Assembly (NCBI GenBank): GCA_963746185.1 | Contig: CAVVAE010000002.1 | Coordinates: forward strand, 849,249 to 913,248 | Direction: 5' to 3' | Length of the DNA: 64,000 bases | Origin: CAVVAE01 sp963746185 | GTDB taxonomy: Bacteria > Actinomycetota > Actinomycetes > Propionibacteriales > Nocardioidaceae | Shown: positions 8,801 through 17,191 of the stretch, one piece after another | How positions within the stretch are numbered: position 1 is the stretch's first letter | How the letters are laid out: each line of letters opens with the position of its first letter | The notes under the pieces: generated by a model | Told to the model about the DNA's origin: nothing | What the model saw: only the letters and a program-made list of their open reading frames with translations | Databases searched by the model: none | Position numbers and translations under genes: made by a program

Positions 8801-9052
8801 GTTGGTGAACGTCAAACCCAGGATCTGGTCGGCGGCGACAGCGCCCGTGCCGACAAGCCACACCACACGGGCAGCCATCACCGTGGTCTTGCCAGAGCCC
8901 GCGCCGGCCACGATGACTCCAGGCTCGAGCGGGGCCGTGATGGCTTCGAGCTGCTGGTCGCTGAACGGGACACCCATCAGACCGGCTAGCTCGGCAGGCG
9001 TGGTGAGGACGACCGCTGGCCGCGCGTCGGTGCGAGTCGATGACGGTGTCAT
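5810..9052 (-). CDS. adnB: AdnB helicase-nuclease subunit
   Basis: 1080 residues. The N-terminal half is a UvrD/Rep motor: Walker A AGAGSGKT near residue 50, DEYQDT, GDPCQAIYGWRGA, LLTVHRAKGLEWDVVF and YVAVTRPRHQ. The C-terminal part is a RecB-family nuclease with GTRFHAWVE, GRIDAVYE and the catalytic DWKT. AdnB pairs with AdnA as the actinobacterial double-strand-break resection motor-nuclease. The ATG at 9052 overlaps the adnA stop in ATGA, so the two are translationally coupled. Length and order match Rv3201c. Unlike AdnA it lacks the cysteine cluster, as expected. Confidence 0.94.
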   Translation of the reverse strand: MTPSSTRTDARPAVVLTTPAELAGLMGVPFSDQQLEAITAPLEPGVIVAGAGSGKTTVMAARVVWLVGTGAVAADQILGLTFTNKATAELGQRIRKALSETGLLRRAVSRPDEDDSEPEIAEPTVLTYHAYAARLLTEHGLRIGHEPDTTLIADASRFQLAARVLREHEQPIEHLNTWLPTNVTALLQLDAQLAEHLVTTDDVRRFHAAEVQRWLDCVKQVDATRKVVSSIQQRQELLALVDDYDALKRRLGVMDFSDQMALGAQLAEERPEVGESEREAFRVVLLDEYQDTSVAQARLLMALFSGPDASSGRGHPVTAVGDPCQAIYGWRGASVSNIEQFDQDFPKAGPGVVRRFPLSVNRRSDGRILQTANVLAEPLYANHVGSRPLEAASDAPDGIVRAATLETYAEELAFLASEVPKTHAAMPVPTWSNIGVLVRDNKTANDVHDALTSAGVPVEVVGLNGLLRMPEVVEVVSTLQVIHDVTANSSLLTLLAGPRWAIGPRDFALLGQRAKRLAQGIRPDVADVAGKLEEAVAGTDPADIVSLVEALDDPGRAPYSDEARERFGQLSRELRALRRFVGEPLLDLVRRVIDVTGLDIELASSASPVASARRDNVSTFLDAVSSFAGIDGDASLPGLLAYLAAEEEYGQGLALAVPSEANSVKLLTVHRAKGLEWDVVFIPGMCAKVFPSTLGRSRWPSSASELPGPLRGDYADLPKVTEVSSKGLRMYVEDCKDYELLEERRLGYVAVTRPRHQLVVSCHWWGPEQKLRRGPSDFFLQVVAAMEASGVRPELVVDEPADDALNPSNRTELRYTWPVEAGLDEVGRRQEAAVLVATARLRGPELARDEADDQLMLDEVARVQQWDTEIARLVDEARASRSDEVVVTLPPSLSATTVSRLRDNPTGLARDLARPMPRRPSASARFGTRFHAWVETHVGRQQQLLEPDDLPGRADVDIEGDAELRELMEAFAAGPFGDRPPYQVEAPFALVLGTQVIRGRIDAVYETATGFQVVDWKTNKRHDADPLQLALYRLAWAELMGVPLEQVDAAFYYVRSGDIVPYDDLPDRAELERLVAGAES

Positions 9053-12000
9053 GACAGCACCGTCCCGGTGCGTTGCTGGGTCGGGCAAAGGCTGGCGAAC
9101 TCACAGCGGTTGCAGTAGGTGTTCACTCGCGCGACGAAGTCTTCGCGGCGTACGACGCTGCTGCCCTCGGCCAGCTGCACCTCGATGGTCTTGCGGCCAT
9201 CGGAGTCGGGCGCCTGCGGTGGTTGCTGCTGAACTTTCGGCATCCCGTCCTTGTCGACCCGAAGCTGAACGAGCTCAGCTCCTCCCGATCGGGCGTCCTT
9301 CCCGCACAGCTCGGCGAACCCGCCCTCGTCGACGGCGAGCTGGTAGAGACCGAGCTGAGCGTTCTCCCTGACCGAGACGTCGGGAGGGGCTTTCTTGCTC
9401 GTCTTGAAGTCGACGACGACGATGCGACCCTCGGAGTCACGCTCGACTCGGTCAACGCGCCCGGCCAACGAGATTCGCTCACCGTCGTCGAGGCTGATCT
9501 CGACGGCGAACTCTTCCTCGGCGCCGACGTAGCTGCGTCCGGGACGCCCGTTGTGCCAGCGAACGAACCGGGTGAGCGCGTCGACCGCAGAGTCGTGCTC
9601 GCGGGCCGCGATCCACGGGCTGTCGAACTGAAGCTGGTCCCACACCGAGTCGAGCAGGGCCACCAGTCCCTCCTCGTCGACCGTGCCTGTCGTCATGTGC
9701 TCGGCCAGCGCGTGGATGACCGAGCCGAACCCGAGCGAGCTCGAGCGCGCCGCCTCACCGGCCGCCTCGCGCGACAGGAACCAACGCAACGGACACGTGA
9801 GCAGGCCCTCAAGGGCGCTCGCGGAGAGCCGGAGCGGTTTGTCGTCGGGCCGGACGGGAGTGTCGTTCGTCGTACGACGTCGGAGTCCCCACCACGTGGA
9901 GGGGTCCGCGGCTGTGACGAGCGGTTCACCTTCTCCCACCGTCTCGGCGGCGAGCGCGGCCAGCCGGGCGGCTGCAGCCTCTCGCATCGGGCTGGTCTCA
10001 GCGGGGTCTGATGCCACCCGGCGCAGTTCGGAGACGACACCACCCAGGGACATCAGGCGGGCCGGCCGGCCGGGCAGGGACGTCGGCTCGAGGGAGAGCT
10101 CCTCGATCAGCCGTGACGGCTGGTCACCGTCAGCCTCAGGCGAAGCCACGGCCGTGACGATGAGTCGCTGCCGCGCACGAGTGACGGCGACGTAGAACAA
10201 CCGTCGCTCCTCGGCCAGCATGGCGGTGGTCGACGGCGCTTCGACGAGCCCGGCTGTCCCGAGTCGATCGGCTTGCAGCAGCGAGCCCCGACGGCGCAGA
10301 TCGGGCCACGCGCCCTCTTGGACGCCGGCCACGACGACGATGCGCCACTCCAAACCCTTGGACCGGTGAGCAGTCAGGAGGCGGATCGAGTCTCCACGCA
10401 CGCCGCGCTCGGCCAAGGTGTCTGCCGGAATTTGCTGTGCCTCGACCTCGGCAAGGAAGTTCTCCGCGCTGGTGTGGTGACGCTTCTCCTCGGTGCGGGC
10501 GGCGACCTCGAACAGCGCACAGATGGCATCGAGGTCGCGATGGGCTGCGCGCGCGGCCGCACCTCCCCGCTCGACGGCACCGCGCAGGCGACGCGGCCAG
10601 CGCGTGCCTGACCAGAGCACCCACAAGGCCTCTTCGGCCGGGCCACCCTCGCCGAGAAGTGTGTGGGCATCGTTGATGAGCCCGGCGAGCTTGCGTGGCC
10701 CTGTTGCCAGCCGGTCGTCCATGTCAGCCAGGAACGACGGGTCGACGACGGACTGGCGAAGCAGGGCACCGGAGGATCGAGCCAGCCGCTCCGGATGCTC
10801 CTCGCGGTCACGGTTTCGAAGCAGCCGACCGAGCTTGCGGACTGCGGCGGCGTCAAGCTCGGCGAGTGGAGACATCAGCAGCATCCGAGCCGTGTCGGCC
10901 GTCAGCGTCTCGGGGTGGACGGCGACACGCAACGCAGTCAGCAACGGGAGCACTGCTGGCTCACGCTGAAGCGGTACCTCGTCACCGGCCACCTCGACGG
11001 GTACGCCGGCTGCAACCAGTGCTCGCCGCAGGCCTGGGATCGCGGTGACGCCCGACCTGACGAGGACTGCCATCTCGGACCACGGCACGTCATCCTCGAG
11101 GTGGGCCCGACGCAGCAGGTCAGCGATGTGGTCAGACTCGGCGCCACTGGAGCTGAACGTGAAGATGTCGACCTTGCCACGGCCGTACAGACTCTCTGAT
11201 GCGACCGGTTCGCGGAACGTGCGGAACGTCTCGAGGTCGATCGAACCCTTCATACCGATCCGCGCGGCGATCCGCCGTGATGCGGTGAGCAGTCGTTCAC
11301 CGAAGCGCCGCGTGGTCGACAAGGCGATGACGTCGGCGTTGCTGCCATCGGACCTCGGGAACTCGGTAGGGAAGTCGAGGATGCCACGCACCTCGGCGCC
11401 GCGGAATGCGTAGATGCTCTGGTCGGGGTCACCGACGACGGTCAGGTCACGTCCGTCGCCGGCAATCGCGTGCAGCAGTCGCACTTGACTCGGGTCGGTG
11501 TCTTGGTACTCGTCGACGAAGACGGCCTTGAACTGCGTGCGCAGCTCGGCCTGGACGTCGTCGGCCTCAGCGAGCAGCACGGCTCGATGAATCAGCTCGG
11601 AGTAGTCGAGCACGCCCTCGAAGTCGAGCACCTTGAGGTATTCGTCCATGAACGCACCGGCCGCCACCCACTCGGGCCGTTCGGACTCGATGCCGATGCG
11701 CGTGAGTGCTTCGGGCTCCAGCCCCTTCTCGCGAGCCCGGGACAGGACCGCGTGGATCTCCCGTGCGAAACCTCGCGTCTTGAGGGCAGCCGACAGTCCC
11801 TCGGGCCATGTGATGGCACTCCCCGCAAGAGAGTCTTCGAGGAGAGTCTTGATCCGGACGTCCTGCTCGGGCGCGCTCAGCAGCCGCAACGGAGTGAGAT
11901 AGAGGTCAGCAGGCTGCCACCGGCGCAGCAGGCCGTAACAGAACGAGTGGAACGTCGAGCTCATCGGCATCGCTGACGTGCGGCCGAGCCGGGATGTGAT

Positions 12001-12249
12001 CTTGGTGCGCAGCTCGTCGGCCGCCTTGCGGCTGAACGTCAGGACCAGCACCTCGTCTGGTGACAAGCCGTGGTTCTCCACGCGTTGCACCACGGCCTCG
12101 ACCAGGGTTGTGGTCTTGCCCGTGCCGGGGCCGGCCAGCACCAGGAGCGGGCCACTTTCGTGGTCGACCACCCGGCGTTGCGACGCGTCGAGCTCGATCC
12201 CCGCGTCGCGTGGACGCGTGGCTCGTTCGAGGCGATAAGTGACCGACAT
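9049..12249 (-). CDS. adnA: AdnA helicase-nuclease subunit
   Basis: 1066 residues. It has Walker A AGPGTGKT near residue 37, DEYQDTDPSQ, GDPDQSIYAFRGA, LLTAHRSKGLEW and FYVAVTRAR. The C-terminal RecB-like nuclease contains FGSVIHALAE, GRVDRVE and VVDFKTSK. A lone cysteine at LLTCPLRWF and the distal CNRC-x5-C form the set that holds a 4Fe-4S cluster in AdnA and AddB nucleases. First gene of the adnAB operon. The ATG at 12249 is taken as start; a TTG at 12303 would add 18 residues and run close to the next gene. Its product resects DNA ends together with AdnB. Confidence 0.94.
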   Translation of the reverse strand: MSVTYRLERATRPRDAGIELDASQRRVVDHESGPLLVLAGPGTGKTTTLVEAVVQRVENHGLSPDEVLVLTFSRKAADELRTKITSRLGRTSAMPMSSTFHSFCYGLLRRWQPADLYLTPLRLLSAPEQDVRIKTLLEDSLAGSAITWPEGLSAALKTRGFAREIHAVLSRAREKGLEPEALTRIGIESERPEWVAAGAFMDEYLKVLDFEGVLDYSELIHRAVLLAEADDVQAELRTQFKAVFVDEYQDTDPSQVRLLHAIAGDGRDLTVVGDPDQSIYAFRGAEVRGILDFPTEFPRSDGSNADVIALSTTRRFGERLLTASRRIAARIGMKGSIDLETFRTFREPVASESLYGRGKVDIFTFSSSGAESDHIADLLRRAHLEDDVPWSEMAVLVRSGVTAIPGLRRALVAAGVPVEVAGDEVPLQREPAVLPLLTALRVAVHPETLTADTARMLLMSPLAELDAAAVRKLGRLLRNRDREEHPERLARSSGALLRQSVVDPSFLADMDDRLATGPRKLAGLINDAHTLLGEGGPAEEALWVLWSGTRWPRRLRGAVERGGAAARAAHRDLDAICALFEVAARTEEKRHHTSAENFLAEVEAQQIPADTLAERGVRGDSIRLLTAHRSKGLEWRIVVVAGVQEGAWPDLRRRGSLLQADRLGTAGLVEAPSTTAMLAEERRLFYVAVTRARQRLIVTAVASPEADGDQPSRLIEELSLEPTSLPGRPARLMSLGGVVSELRRVASDPAETSPMREAAAARLAALAAETVGEGEPLVTAADPSTWWGLRRRTTNDTPVRPDDKPLRLSASALEGLLTCPLRWFLSREAAGEAARSSSLGFGSVIHALAEHMTTGTVDEEGLVALLDSVWDQLQFDSPWIAAREHDSAVDALTRFVRWHNGRPGRSYVGAEEEFAVEISLDDGERISLAGRVDRVERDSEGRIVVVDFKTSKKAPPDVSVRENAQLGLYQLAVDEGGFAELCGKDARSGGAELVQLRVDKDGMPKVQQQPPQAPDSDGRKTIEVQLAEGSSVVRREDFVARVNTYCNRCEFASLCPTQQRTGTVLS

Positions 12250-12312
12250 AACGGCTATTGCATCAGACGGTGCCGACACGACGACGAGGCCGGCTGACGC
12301 CAAGACACCGGC

Positions 12313-12741
12313 TCACTCATCAGGAACCCACAGCGCTCTTGCGATGTCGACGCGAACGGTGGCGGCATCTGCGATCGAACCGCGCAGCGGCGTCGACTCC
12401 TCGCGATAGTGCGGGATCGCCTCGCGTCGATGGGACTCCGGCAGGCTGCCGTCGGCGCGGACCACGCGCCACCACGGAACCCCTCCGCCGTACATCGCCA
12501 TCGTCCGTCCGACCTGCCGAGGCCCGCCTCTGCCGACCGCCTCGGCAAGCACGCCGTACGTCGACACTCGTCCCTCGGGAATCTGCTCGACCAACGAGAG
12601 CACCGCCTCGACATAGGCCTCGCGCCCGGCCCCATCCTCGTCGTCCAGCACGTAGCCAGAGTGCCAGACCAGCTCAGCCTCAACGTCGCATGCGTCCCCA
12701 CCCTGACCTGAACGGATCAGCGACGCGACAGTCGTCGGCAC
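12313..12741 (-). CDS. Alkyltransferase-like (ATL) DNA-repair protein
   Basis: About 142 residues with an MGMT C-terminal-type DNA-binding domain: RVSTYGVLAEAVGRGGPRQVGRTMA, then GGVPWWRVVRADG. In true O6-alkylguanine methyltransferases the active site reads PCHR; here it is PWWR, so the acceptor cysteine is absent. This is the signature of alkyltransferase-like proteins, which bind O6-alkylguanine and hand it to nucleotide excision repair. The start is uncertain: a GTG at 12741 is used and the conserved part begins near residue 25. It matches Rv3204 in position and lies just upstream of adnA in the same direction. Confidence 0.85.
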   Translation of the reverse strand: MPTTVASLIRSGQGGDACDVEAELVWHSGYVLDDEDGAGREAYVEAVLSLVEQIPEGRVSTYGVLAEAVGRGGPRQVGRTMAMYGGGVPWWRVVRADGSLPESHRREAIPHYREESTPLRGSIADAATVRVDIARALWVPDE

Positions 12742-12794
12742 ACGCACCCCGAGCGGTCCATTCAGACAGCCCGCACCCGCCCACCCTGAGGCGA

Positions 12795-12824
12795 AAGGGG
12801 CCGGGAGGAACCTCCCGACCCCTT
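12795..12824. terminator. Hairpin between the protease and ATL genes
   Basis: AAGGGG-CCGGGAGG and CCTCCCG-ACCCCTT pair around a two-base loop. It begins 30 bases after the stop of the serine protease gene (minus strand) and ends before the ATL gene, so it most likely terminates the protease message. Confidence 0.7.
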
Positions 12825-12853
12825 CTCGTGGGTGCTGAGCTCTCAGTGCTCGA

Positions 12854-13744
12854 TCAGATGATCGGGCTGAAAGGCTCGGTGCCCGGGACCAGCGCAAGAC
12901 CGCTGATGCCGGAGTTCGCCTTGGCGTAGTTGAGCTCGTGGTTCAGGTCGCCAATGTTGTTCGACAGCGGGAGGGGCGCGAGTCCGAGCGTCGAGAGCAC
13001 GCCGACCGCCTTGCCGTTCGCATCGAGGAAGGCACTGCCCGAGTCGCCGGGGATGCCGGGGCCAACGCTGTAGAGCGCGTGGGTCCAGCCGTTGCCTTCG
13101 GTCCCGAGGCTGACACCGATATGCGGTGAGAGCTCAGCGACGCCGCCACGAAGCGAGGAGTTTCCGTACGTGTAGAGCTTGTCACCGGCTGCAGTGCCGC
13201 CGGTGTTGATGCCAACCGGGCCGCCCCAGAACGGGATGGAGGGGTTGACGTCGCCGACAGATGCAGCGTCGACCTTGACCAGGGCCAAGTCGTTGTACGC
13301 GCAAGCGTCGGCGTTGTTCTCGTTGTTCTGCTGCATGGTCAGCCACGAGCTGTAGACCAGCTTGCCGGTGCCGACCACGGTGCCCTCGTCAACCAGGCTG
13401 CCGCCTTCGTTGAACGTGACAGGGGTGTTGAGCGGCAGGGAGGTGGCGTCGCAACCGTTGGTGTCGGTGGCGGCTCCGGTTCCGGCGCAGTGCGCGGCGT
13501 AGCCGACGTAGGTGCTGCCGGCGGCGTCAGTGAAGACGAAGTTGGCGGTGCATTGGGCACCTTGGGTGTACATCATCACGCCAGGGTGAATCTTGGCCGT
13601 GGCGGCAGGCGCATAGGCCGAGGCCACCGACTTCGTGATGGTGCTCGGCTGAACTGCGGCCGCGTTGGACGTGTTGGCCATGACCAACGCGGCGCCAGCG
13701 GTGAGTACTCCCACAGCTAATGCGGACCGGGTGCGGATGAGCAT
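12854..13744 (-). CDS. Secreted trypsin-like serine protease
   Basis: 296 residues. The first ~29 form a signal peptide: basic MLIRTR, a hydrophobic core, and an A-x-A cleavage region near residue 29. The S1 catalytic triad is visible as YAAHC (His), NDLALVKV (Asp) and GIPGDSGSAF (Ser). Four cysteines could make two disulfides. The ATG at 13744 has GGAGGGA 6 bases upstream. The product is exported and presumably cleaves extracellular protein; its substrate is unknown. It is divergent from the thiolase with about 195 bases between and is not part of the conserved mycobacterial order, so it looks like an insertion. Confidence 0.9.
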   Translation of the reverse strand: MLIRTRSALAVGVLTAGAALVMANTSNAAAVQPSTITKSVASAYAPAATAKIHPGVMMYTQGAQCTANFVFTDAAGSTYVGYAAHCAGTGAATDTNGCDATSLPLNTPVTFNEGGSLVDEGTVVGTGKLVYSSWLTMQQNNENNADACAYNDLALVKVDAASVGDVNPSIPFWGGPVGINTGGTAAGDKLYTYGNSSLRGGVAELSPHIGVSLGTEGNGWTHALYSVGPGIPGDSGSAFLDANGKAVGVLSTLGLAPLPLSNNIGDLNHELNYAKANSGISGLALVPGTEPFSPII

Positions 13745-13938
13745 TGCTGCTCCCTCCTCGTTTGACGATCGGACACCGGACCCAACGACGCCTCCCGTGG
13801 CCGGTCACGATTCGTCTTACGATGTGAGACAAACAGGCGGACATAGTGGCCTGTTCCGGACATCGCTGGGTGTCCTCGGTCTGACTCGCGTGCTCGGCTA
13901 CGCTCGCGTCGTCGCCCGCCTGAGAGTGAGGTCCCGCC

Positions 13939-15126
13939 GTGAGTTCGTCCGCTGCCTCCTTCATCGTCGATGCCGCGCGTACGCCGTTCGGCCGCCATGG
14001 AGGAGCTCTCGCCGGCGTACGACCTGACGACCTCGCCGCCACCGTGCTGCGGGCGCTGATCGGGCGGCAAAGTCGTCTTGACCCGGCCAGCATCGACGAT
14101 GTCTGGTTCGGTGACGCCAACGCTGCGGGAGAGGACAACCGCAACGTCGCACGGATGGCGATCCTGCTGGCGGGCATCCCCACATCGGTGCCGGGCAGCA
14201 CGGTGAACCGGCTGTGCGGCTCAGGACTCGAGGCCGTTTTCGCTGCCTCCCGTGCAGTTGCCGTCGGCGACGCGTCGATCACGGTGGCGGGTGGGGTCGA
14301 GTCGATGAGCCGCGCTCCATGGGTGGTGCCCAAACCCGAGACGCCGTACGCCCGAGGTCACGAGACGATGCACTCGACCACGATCGGCTGGCGGATGGTG
14401 AACCCGGCGATGCCGAAGCAGTGGACGGTTGCGCTCGGCGAAGGTGCCGAGATCCTCGCCGACCGCTACGACATCTCGCGAGAACAGCAGGATGCTTTTG
14501 CGGTCCGCTCGCACCACAACGCCGCACGGGCCTGGGATGCCGGGGTGTACGACGGCGAGCTGGTCCTCGTCGAAGGCATCGACCTCGACCGCGACGAGAG
14601 CATCCGTGCTGACTCGTCGATGGAGAAGTTGGCCAAGCTCCAGCCTGTGTTCCGCCCCGATGGCACGGTCACTGCTGGAAACGCCTCCCCTCTCAATGAC
14701 GGAGCCGCCGCTTTGCTCATCGCGGACGAGGCCGGAGTCGACGCGATCGGAGGCGAGCCGCTGGCGCGAATCGTGGCGCGAGCGTCGAGTGGTGTCGACC
14801 CGGACGTCTTCGGGATCGGACCGGTCCAAGCCGCTCGTGACGCCCTGAAACGCGCGGGCATCGGGTGGCCCGATCTGGTGGCGGTCGAGCTCAATGAAGC
14901 GTTCGCGTCGCAGTCCTTGGCGTGCCTGGCCGAATGGCCTGACCTCGACCCCGACATCGTCAACGTGAACGGCGGCGCCATCGCGATCGGCCATCCGCTC
15001 GGAGCGTCGGGGGCGCGCATCGTCGGCTCGCTCGCTCATGAGCTGCGTCGCCGAGGCGGAGGCTACGGTCTCGCTGCGATCTGCATAGGCGTCGGCCAAG
15101 GTCTCGCCGTCGTACTCCAAGCCTGA
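13939..15126 (+). CDS. Thiolase (acetyl-CoA C-acyltransferase)
   Basis: 395 residues, standard thiolase length. The nucleophilic cysteine is in NRLCGSGLEA near residue 93, the catalytic histidine in GGAIAIGHPLGASGAR near 350, and the second cysteine in AAICIGVGQG near 383. It condenses or cleaves acyl-CoA units in beta-oxidation or acetoacetyl-CoA metabolism; the sequence alone does not choose between degradative and biosynthetic types. The start is the GTG at 13939. It is a single gene, ending at the palindrome near 15143. Confidence 0.92.
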   Translation: MSSSAASFIVDAARTPFGRHGGALAGVRPDDLAATVLRALIGRQSRLDPASIDDVWFGDANAAGEDNRNVARMAILLAGIPTSVPGSTVNRLCGSGLEAVFAASRAVAVGDASITVAGGVESMSRAPWVVPKPETPYARGHETMHSTTIGWRMVNPAMPKQWTVALGEGAEILADRYDISREQQDAFAVRSHHNAARAWDAGVYDGELVLVEGIDLDRDESIRADSSMEKLAKLQPVFRPDGTVTAGNASPLNDGAAALLIADEAGVDAIGGEPLARIVARASSGVDPDVFGIGPVQAARDALKRAGIGWPDLVAVELNEAFASQSLACLAEWPDLDPDIVNVNGGAIAIGHPLGASGARIVGSLAHELRRRGGGYGLAAICIGVGQGLAVVLQA

Positions 15127-15142
15127 TCCTCCCGACCCTCCC

Positions 15143-15156
15143 CCCGCAATTGCGGG
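15143..15156. terminator. Palindrome between convergent genes
   Basis: CCCGCAATTGCGGG is a perfect palindrome, extended by CT/AG on the two sides, lying between the stops of the thiolase (15126) and the minus-strand TIGR02569 remnant (15160). It is a likely bidirectional terminator. Confidence 0.5.
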
Positions 15157-15159
15157 AGG

Positions 15160-15513
15160 TCAGGTGGGGCTGAGGCGGTCGAGGACGAGGGAGATCACGG
15201 GTTCGCTTGCCATTGCGTGGTCGGCCGACGAGAGCGACATCGTGCCCTCCATCTGTCTGACGCCTGCGGTAGCGATCCGGTAGACGAGTGCCCGGGCAAG
15301 CAGTTGGTACCAGTCGTCGACGTCGTGCCAGGCGTCCACGAACGAGAGCGGCACTCCCTCCCACCTGACGGCATCGCCGACAGCGACGGCGAGTGCGAAG
15401 CCGACCGGCCGGAAGTAGGGCGGCCACGCTCGCTCCTGGCCACCGGGCATCCGGTGAACCCGCGTGGGGTCGGCGCCGAACGCGGCGAGGACTGCCGCGG
15501 GCGGAACGATCAC
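15160..15513 (-). pseudogene. TIGR02569-type protein with a large internal deletion
   Basis: The reading frame encodes about 117 residues. The start, VLAAFGADPTRVHRMPGGQERAW, resembles the N-terminus of TIGR02569 proteins (Rv3205c-like, kinase/phosphotransferase fold). It runs straight into PPYFRPVGFALAVAVGDAVRWEG, which resembles their C-terminal third. The middle, of more than 100 residues in the family and holding the HGD-type catalytic loop, is missing, with the frame kept. The join is near 15420-15435. Position between the ATL gene and moeZ supports the identity. The product should lack activity. It may be a true deletion or an assembly collapse; the start codon (GTG 15513) is tentative. 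Confidence 0.6.
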
Positions 15514-15603
15514 GACGAGAACCTGCGATAAATCACGTGGACACCCTAGGCAGGGGTATGCGTACGCTCGCAGCCTCAACCCTCCACGAAAGGCAACTTC
15601 CGC

Positions 15604-15975
15604 ATGGTTTCAGCCCTGAAACAAGTCACGATCGACTGCTCCGACGCGTACGAGCTTGGATCATTCTGGAGCAAGATTCTCGAACGGCCCTTGCATGACG
15701 AGGACCATCCCGGCGACCCGGCCGCCCTGATCGAGATGCCCGAGGGACCGGGCGTGCTGTTCATCGCCGTACCCGAGGGCAAGTCGGTGAAGAACCGGAT
15801 GCACTTCGATGTCATCCCGACCGATCGGACCCGCGACGAAGAAGTCGAGCGACTGCTCGCGCTTGGCGCTACCACCTACGAGGACCACCGCAAACCCGAT
15901 GGCACGGGCTGGGTCACGATGCGCGACATCGAAGGCAACGAGTTCTGCGTCGAGCGCAGCGCCGCCGAGCGCTAA
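15604..15975 (+). CDS. Glyoxalase/VOC superfamily protein
   Basis: 123 residues with two beta-alpha-beta-beta-beta modules: LKQVTIDCSDAYELGSFWSKIL at the start and a C-terminal half ending DIEGNEFCVE. This is the DPEGNEFC type found in many small actinobacterial VOC proteins. Metal-ligand positions (H/Q early, H in NRMHFDV, E at the end) are only partly conserved, so the reaction is not predictable. The ATG at 15604 follows AAAGGCAA. It stands alone between the TIGR02569 remnant and moeZ. Confidence 0.8.
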   Translation: MVSALKQVTIDCSDAYELGSFWSKILERPLHDEDHPGDPAALIEMPEGPGVLFIAVPEGKSVKNRMHFDVIPTDRTRDEEVERLLALGATTYEDHRKPDGTGWVTMRDIEGNEFCVERSAAER

Positions 15976-16000
15976 ACCCCAACAGGGTAAGAGTTTTGGC

Positions 16001-17191
16001 TTAGTACGACGGCTGTGACGGATCGATCTGGTTGACCCACGCCACGACCCCGCCGCCGACGTGCACGGAGTCGGAGAAGCCGGCTCCCTTGAGGACCGCC
16101 AGCGCCTCGGCCGAGCGCGCGCCGGTCTTGCAATGCAGCACAACCTGCTTCTCTGACGGCAGCTGCTCGAGGGCGTTGCCGTTGAGGAACTCACCCTTCG
16201 GGATCAGCACGGAGCCGGGGATCTGGTTGATCTCGTACTCGTTGGGCTCGCGTACGTCGACCAGCACGAAGTCGCGCTCACCGTTGTCACGCTCCTTGAG
16301 CCAGTGCTCGAGCGTTGTCACGTTGATCGTCGAGCCGGCTGCAGCCTCGGCGGCCTCGTCACTGATCGCACCGCAAAACGCGTCGTAGTCGATCAGCTCG
16401 GTGACCGTGGGGTTGTCGCCGCAGATCGCGCAGTTGGGGTCCTTGCGGACCGCGAGCTTGCGGTACTCCATCTCGAGTGCGTCGTAGATCATCAGCTTGC
16501 CGAGGAGCGGGTCGCCGATGCCGGTCAATAGCTTGATGGCTTCGTTGACCTGGATGGCGCCGATGCTCGCGCAGAGGACGCCGAGAACGCCACCTTCGGC
16601 GCAGGACGGCACCATGCCCGGCGGAGGCGGTTCGGGGTAGAGGCATCGGTAACACGGGCCGTGCTCGGCCCAGAAGACTGACGCCTGGCCATCGAAGCGG
16701 TAGATCGAACCCCAGACGTAGGGCTTGCCGAGCAAGACGGCGGCGTCGTTGACGAGGTAGCGGGTGGCGAAGTTGTCAGTGCCGTCAACGATCAGGTCGT
16801 ACTGCTCGAAGATCTCCATCACGTTGTCGTTGTCGAGGCGCTCGTTGTGAACCACCACGTTGACGAGTGGGTTGACCTCGGCGATGGACTCCTGGGCCGA
16901 GATCGCCTTCGACTTGCCCACGTCGCTCTGCCCGTGGATCACCTGGCGTTGCAGGTTGGACTCGTCGACCTCGTCGAACTCGACGATGCCGAGCGTCCCC
17001 ACTCCAGCCGCCGCGAGGTAGAGCAGAGCCGGGCTGCCGAGGCCGCCCGCACCGATGACCAGGACGCGCGAGTTCTTGAGGCGTTTCTGCCCGCTCATAC
17101 CGACATCGGGGATGATCAGGTGGCGGCTGTAGCGACGTACTTCGTCGATGGTCAGCTCAGCGGCCGGTTCGACCAGGGGCGGCAACGACAC
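16001..17191 (-). CDS. moeZ: Adenylyltransferase/sulfurtransferase MoeZ
   Basis: 396 residues. The N-terminal ThiF/MoeB domain carries the nucleotide loop GAGGLGSPALLYLAAAGVG and the RxxR-type QRQV segment. Zinc-binding CYRC and CAIC pairs follow. The C-terminal rhodanese domain has the active-site cysteine in VLHCKTGARSAEAL. MoeZ activates the C-terminus of sulfur-carrier proteins (MoaD2, CysO, ThiS) by adenylation and sulfur transfer, serving molybdopterin, cysteine and thiamine synthesis. The GTG at 17191 with GAGGAG 5 bases upstream fits the family length (Rv3206c, 392 residues). Confidence 0.95.
   Translation of the reverse strand: MSLPPLVEPAAELTIDEVRRYSRHLIIPDVGMSGQKRLKNSRVLVIGAGGLGSPALLYLAAAGVGTLGIVEFDEVDESNLQRQVIHGQSDVGKSKAISAQESIAEVNPLVNVVVHNERLDNDNVMEIFEQYDLIVDGTDNFATRYLVNDAAVLLGKPYVWGSIYRFDGQASVFWAEHGPCYRCLYPEPPPPGMVPSCAEGGVLGVLCASIGAIQVNEAIKLLTGIGDPLLGKLMIYDALEMEYRKLAVRKDPNCAICGDNPTVTELIDYDAFCGAISDEAAEAAAGSTINVTTLEHWLKERDNGERDFVLVDVREPNEYEINQIPGSVLIPKGEFLNGNALEQLPSEKQVVLHCKTGARSAEALAVLKGAGFSDSVHVGGGVVAWVNQIDPSQPSY

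Noticed and set aside
5810..12303. Many long open frames on the plus strand inside adnA/adnB
   Set aside because: They are antisense shadows of high-GC helicase genes; they are arginine-rich, lack ribosome sites and show no family motifs.
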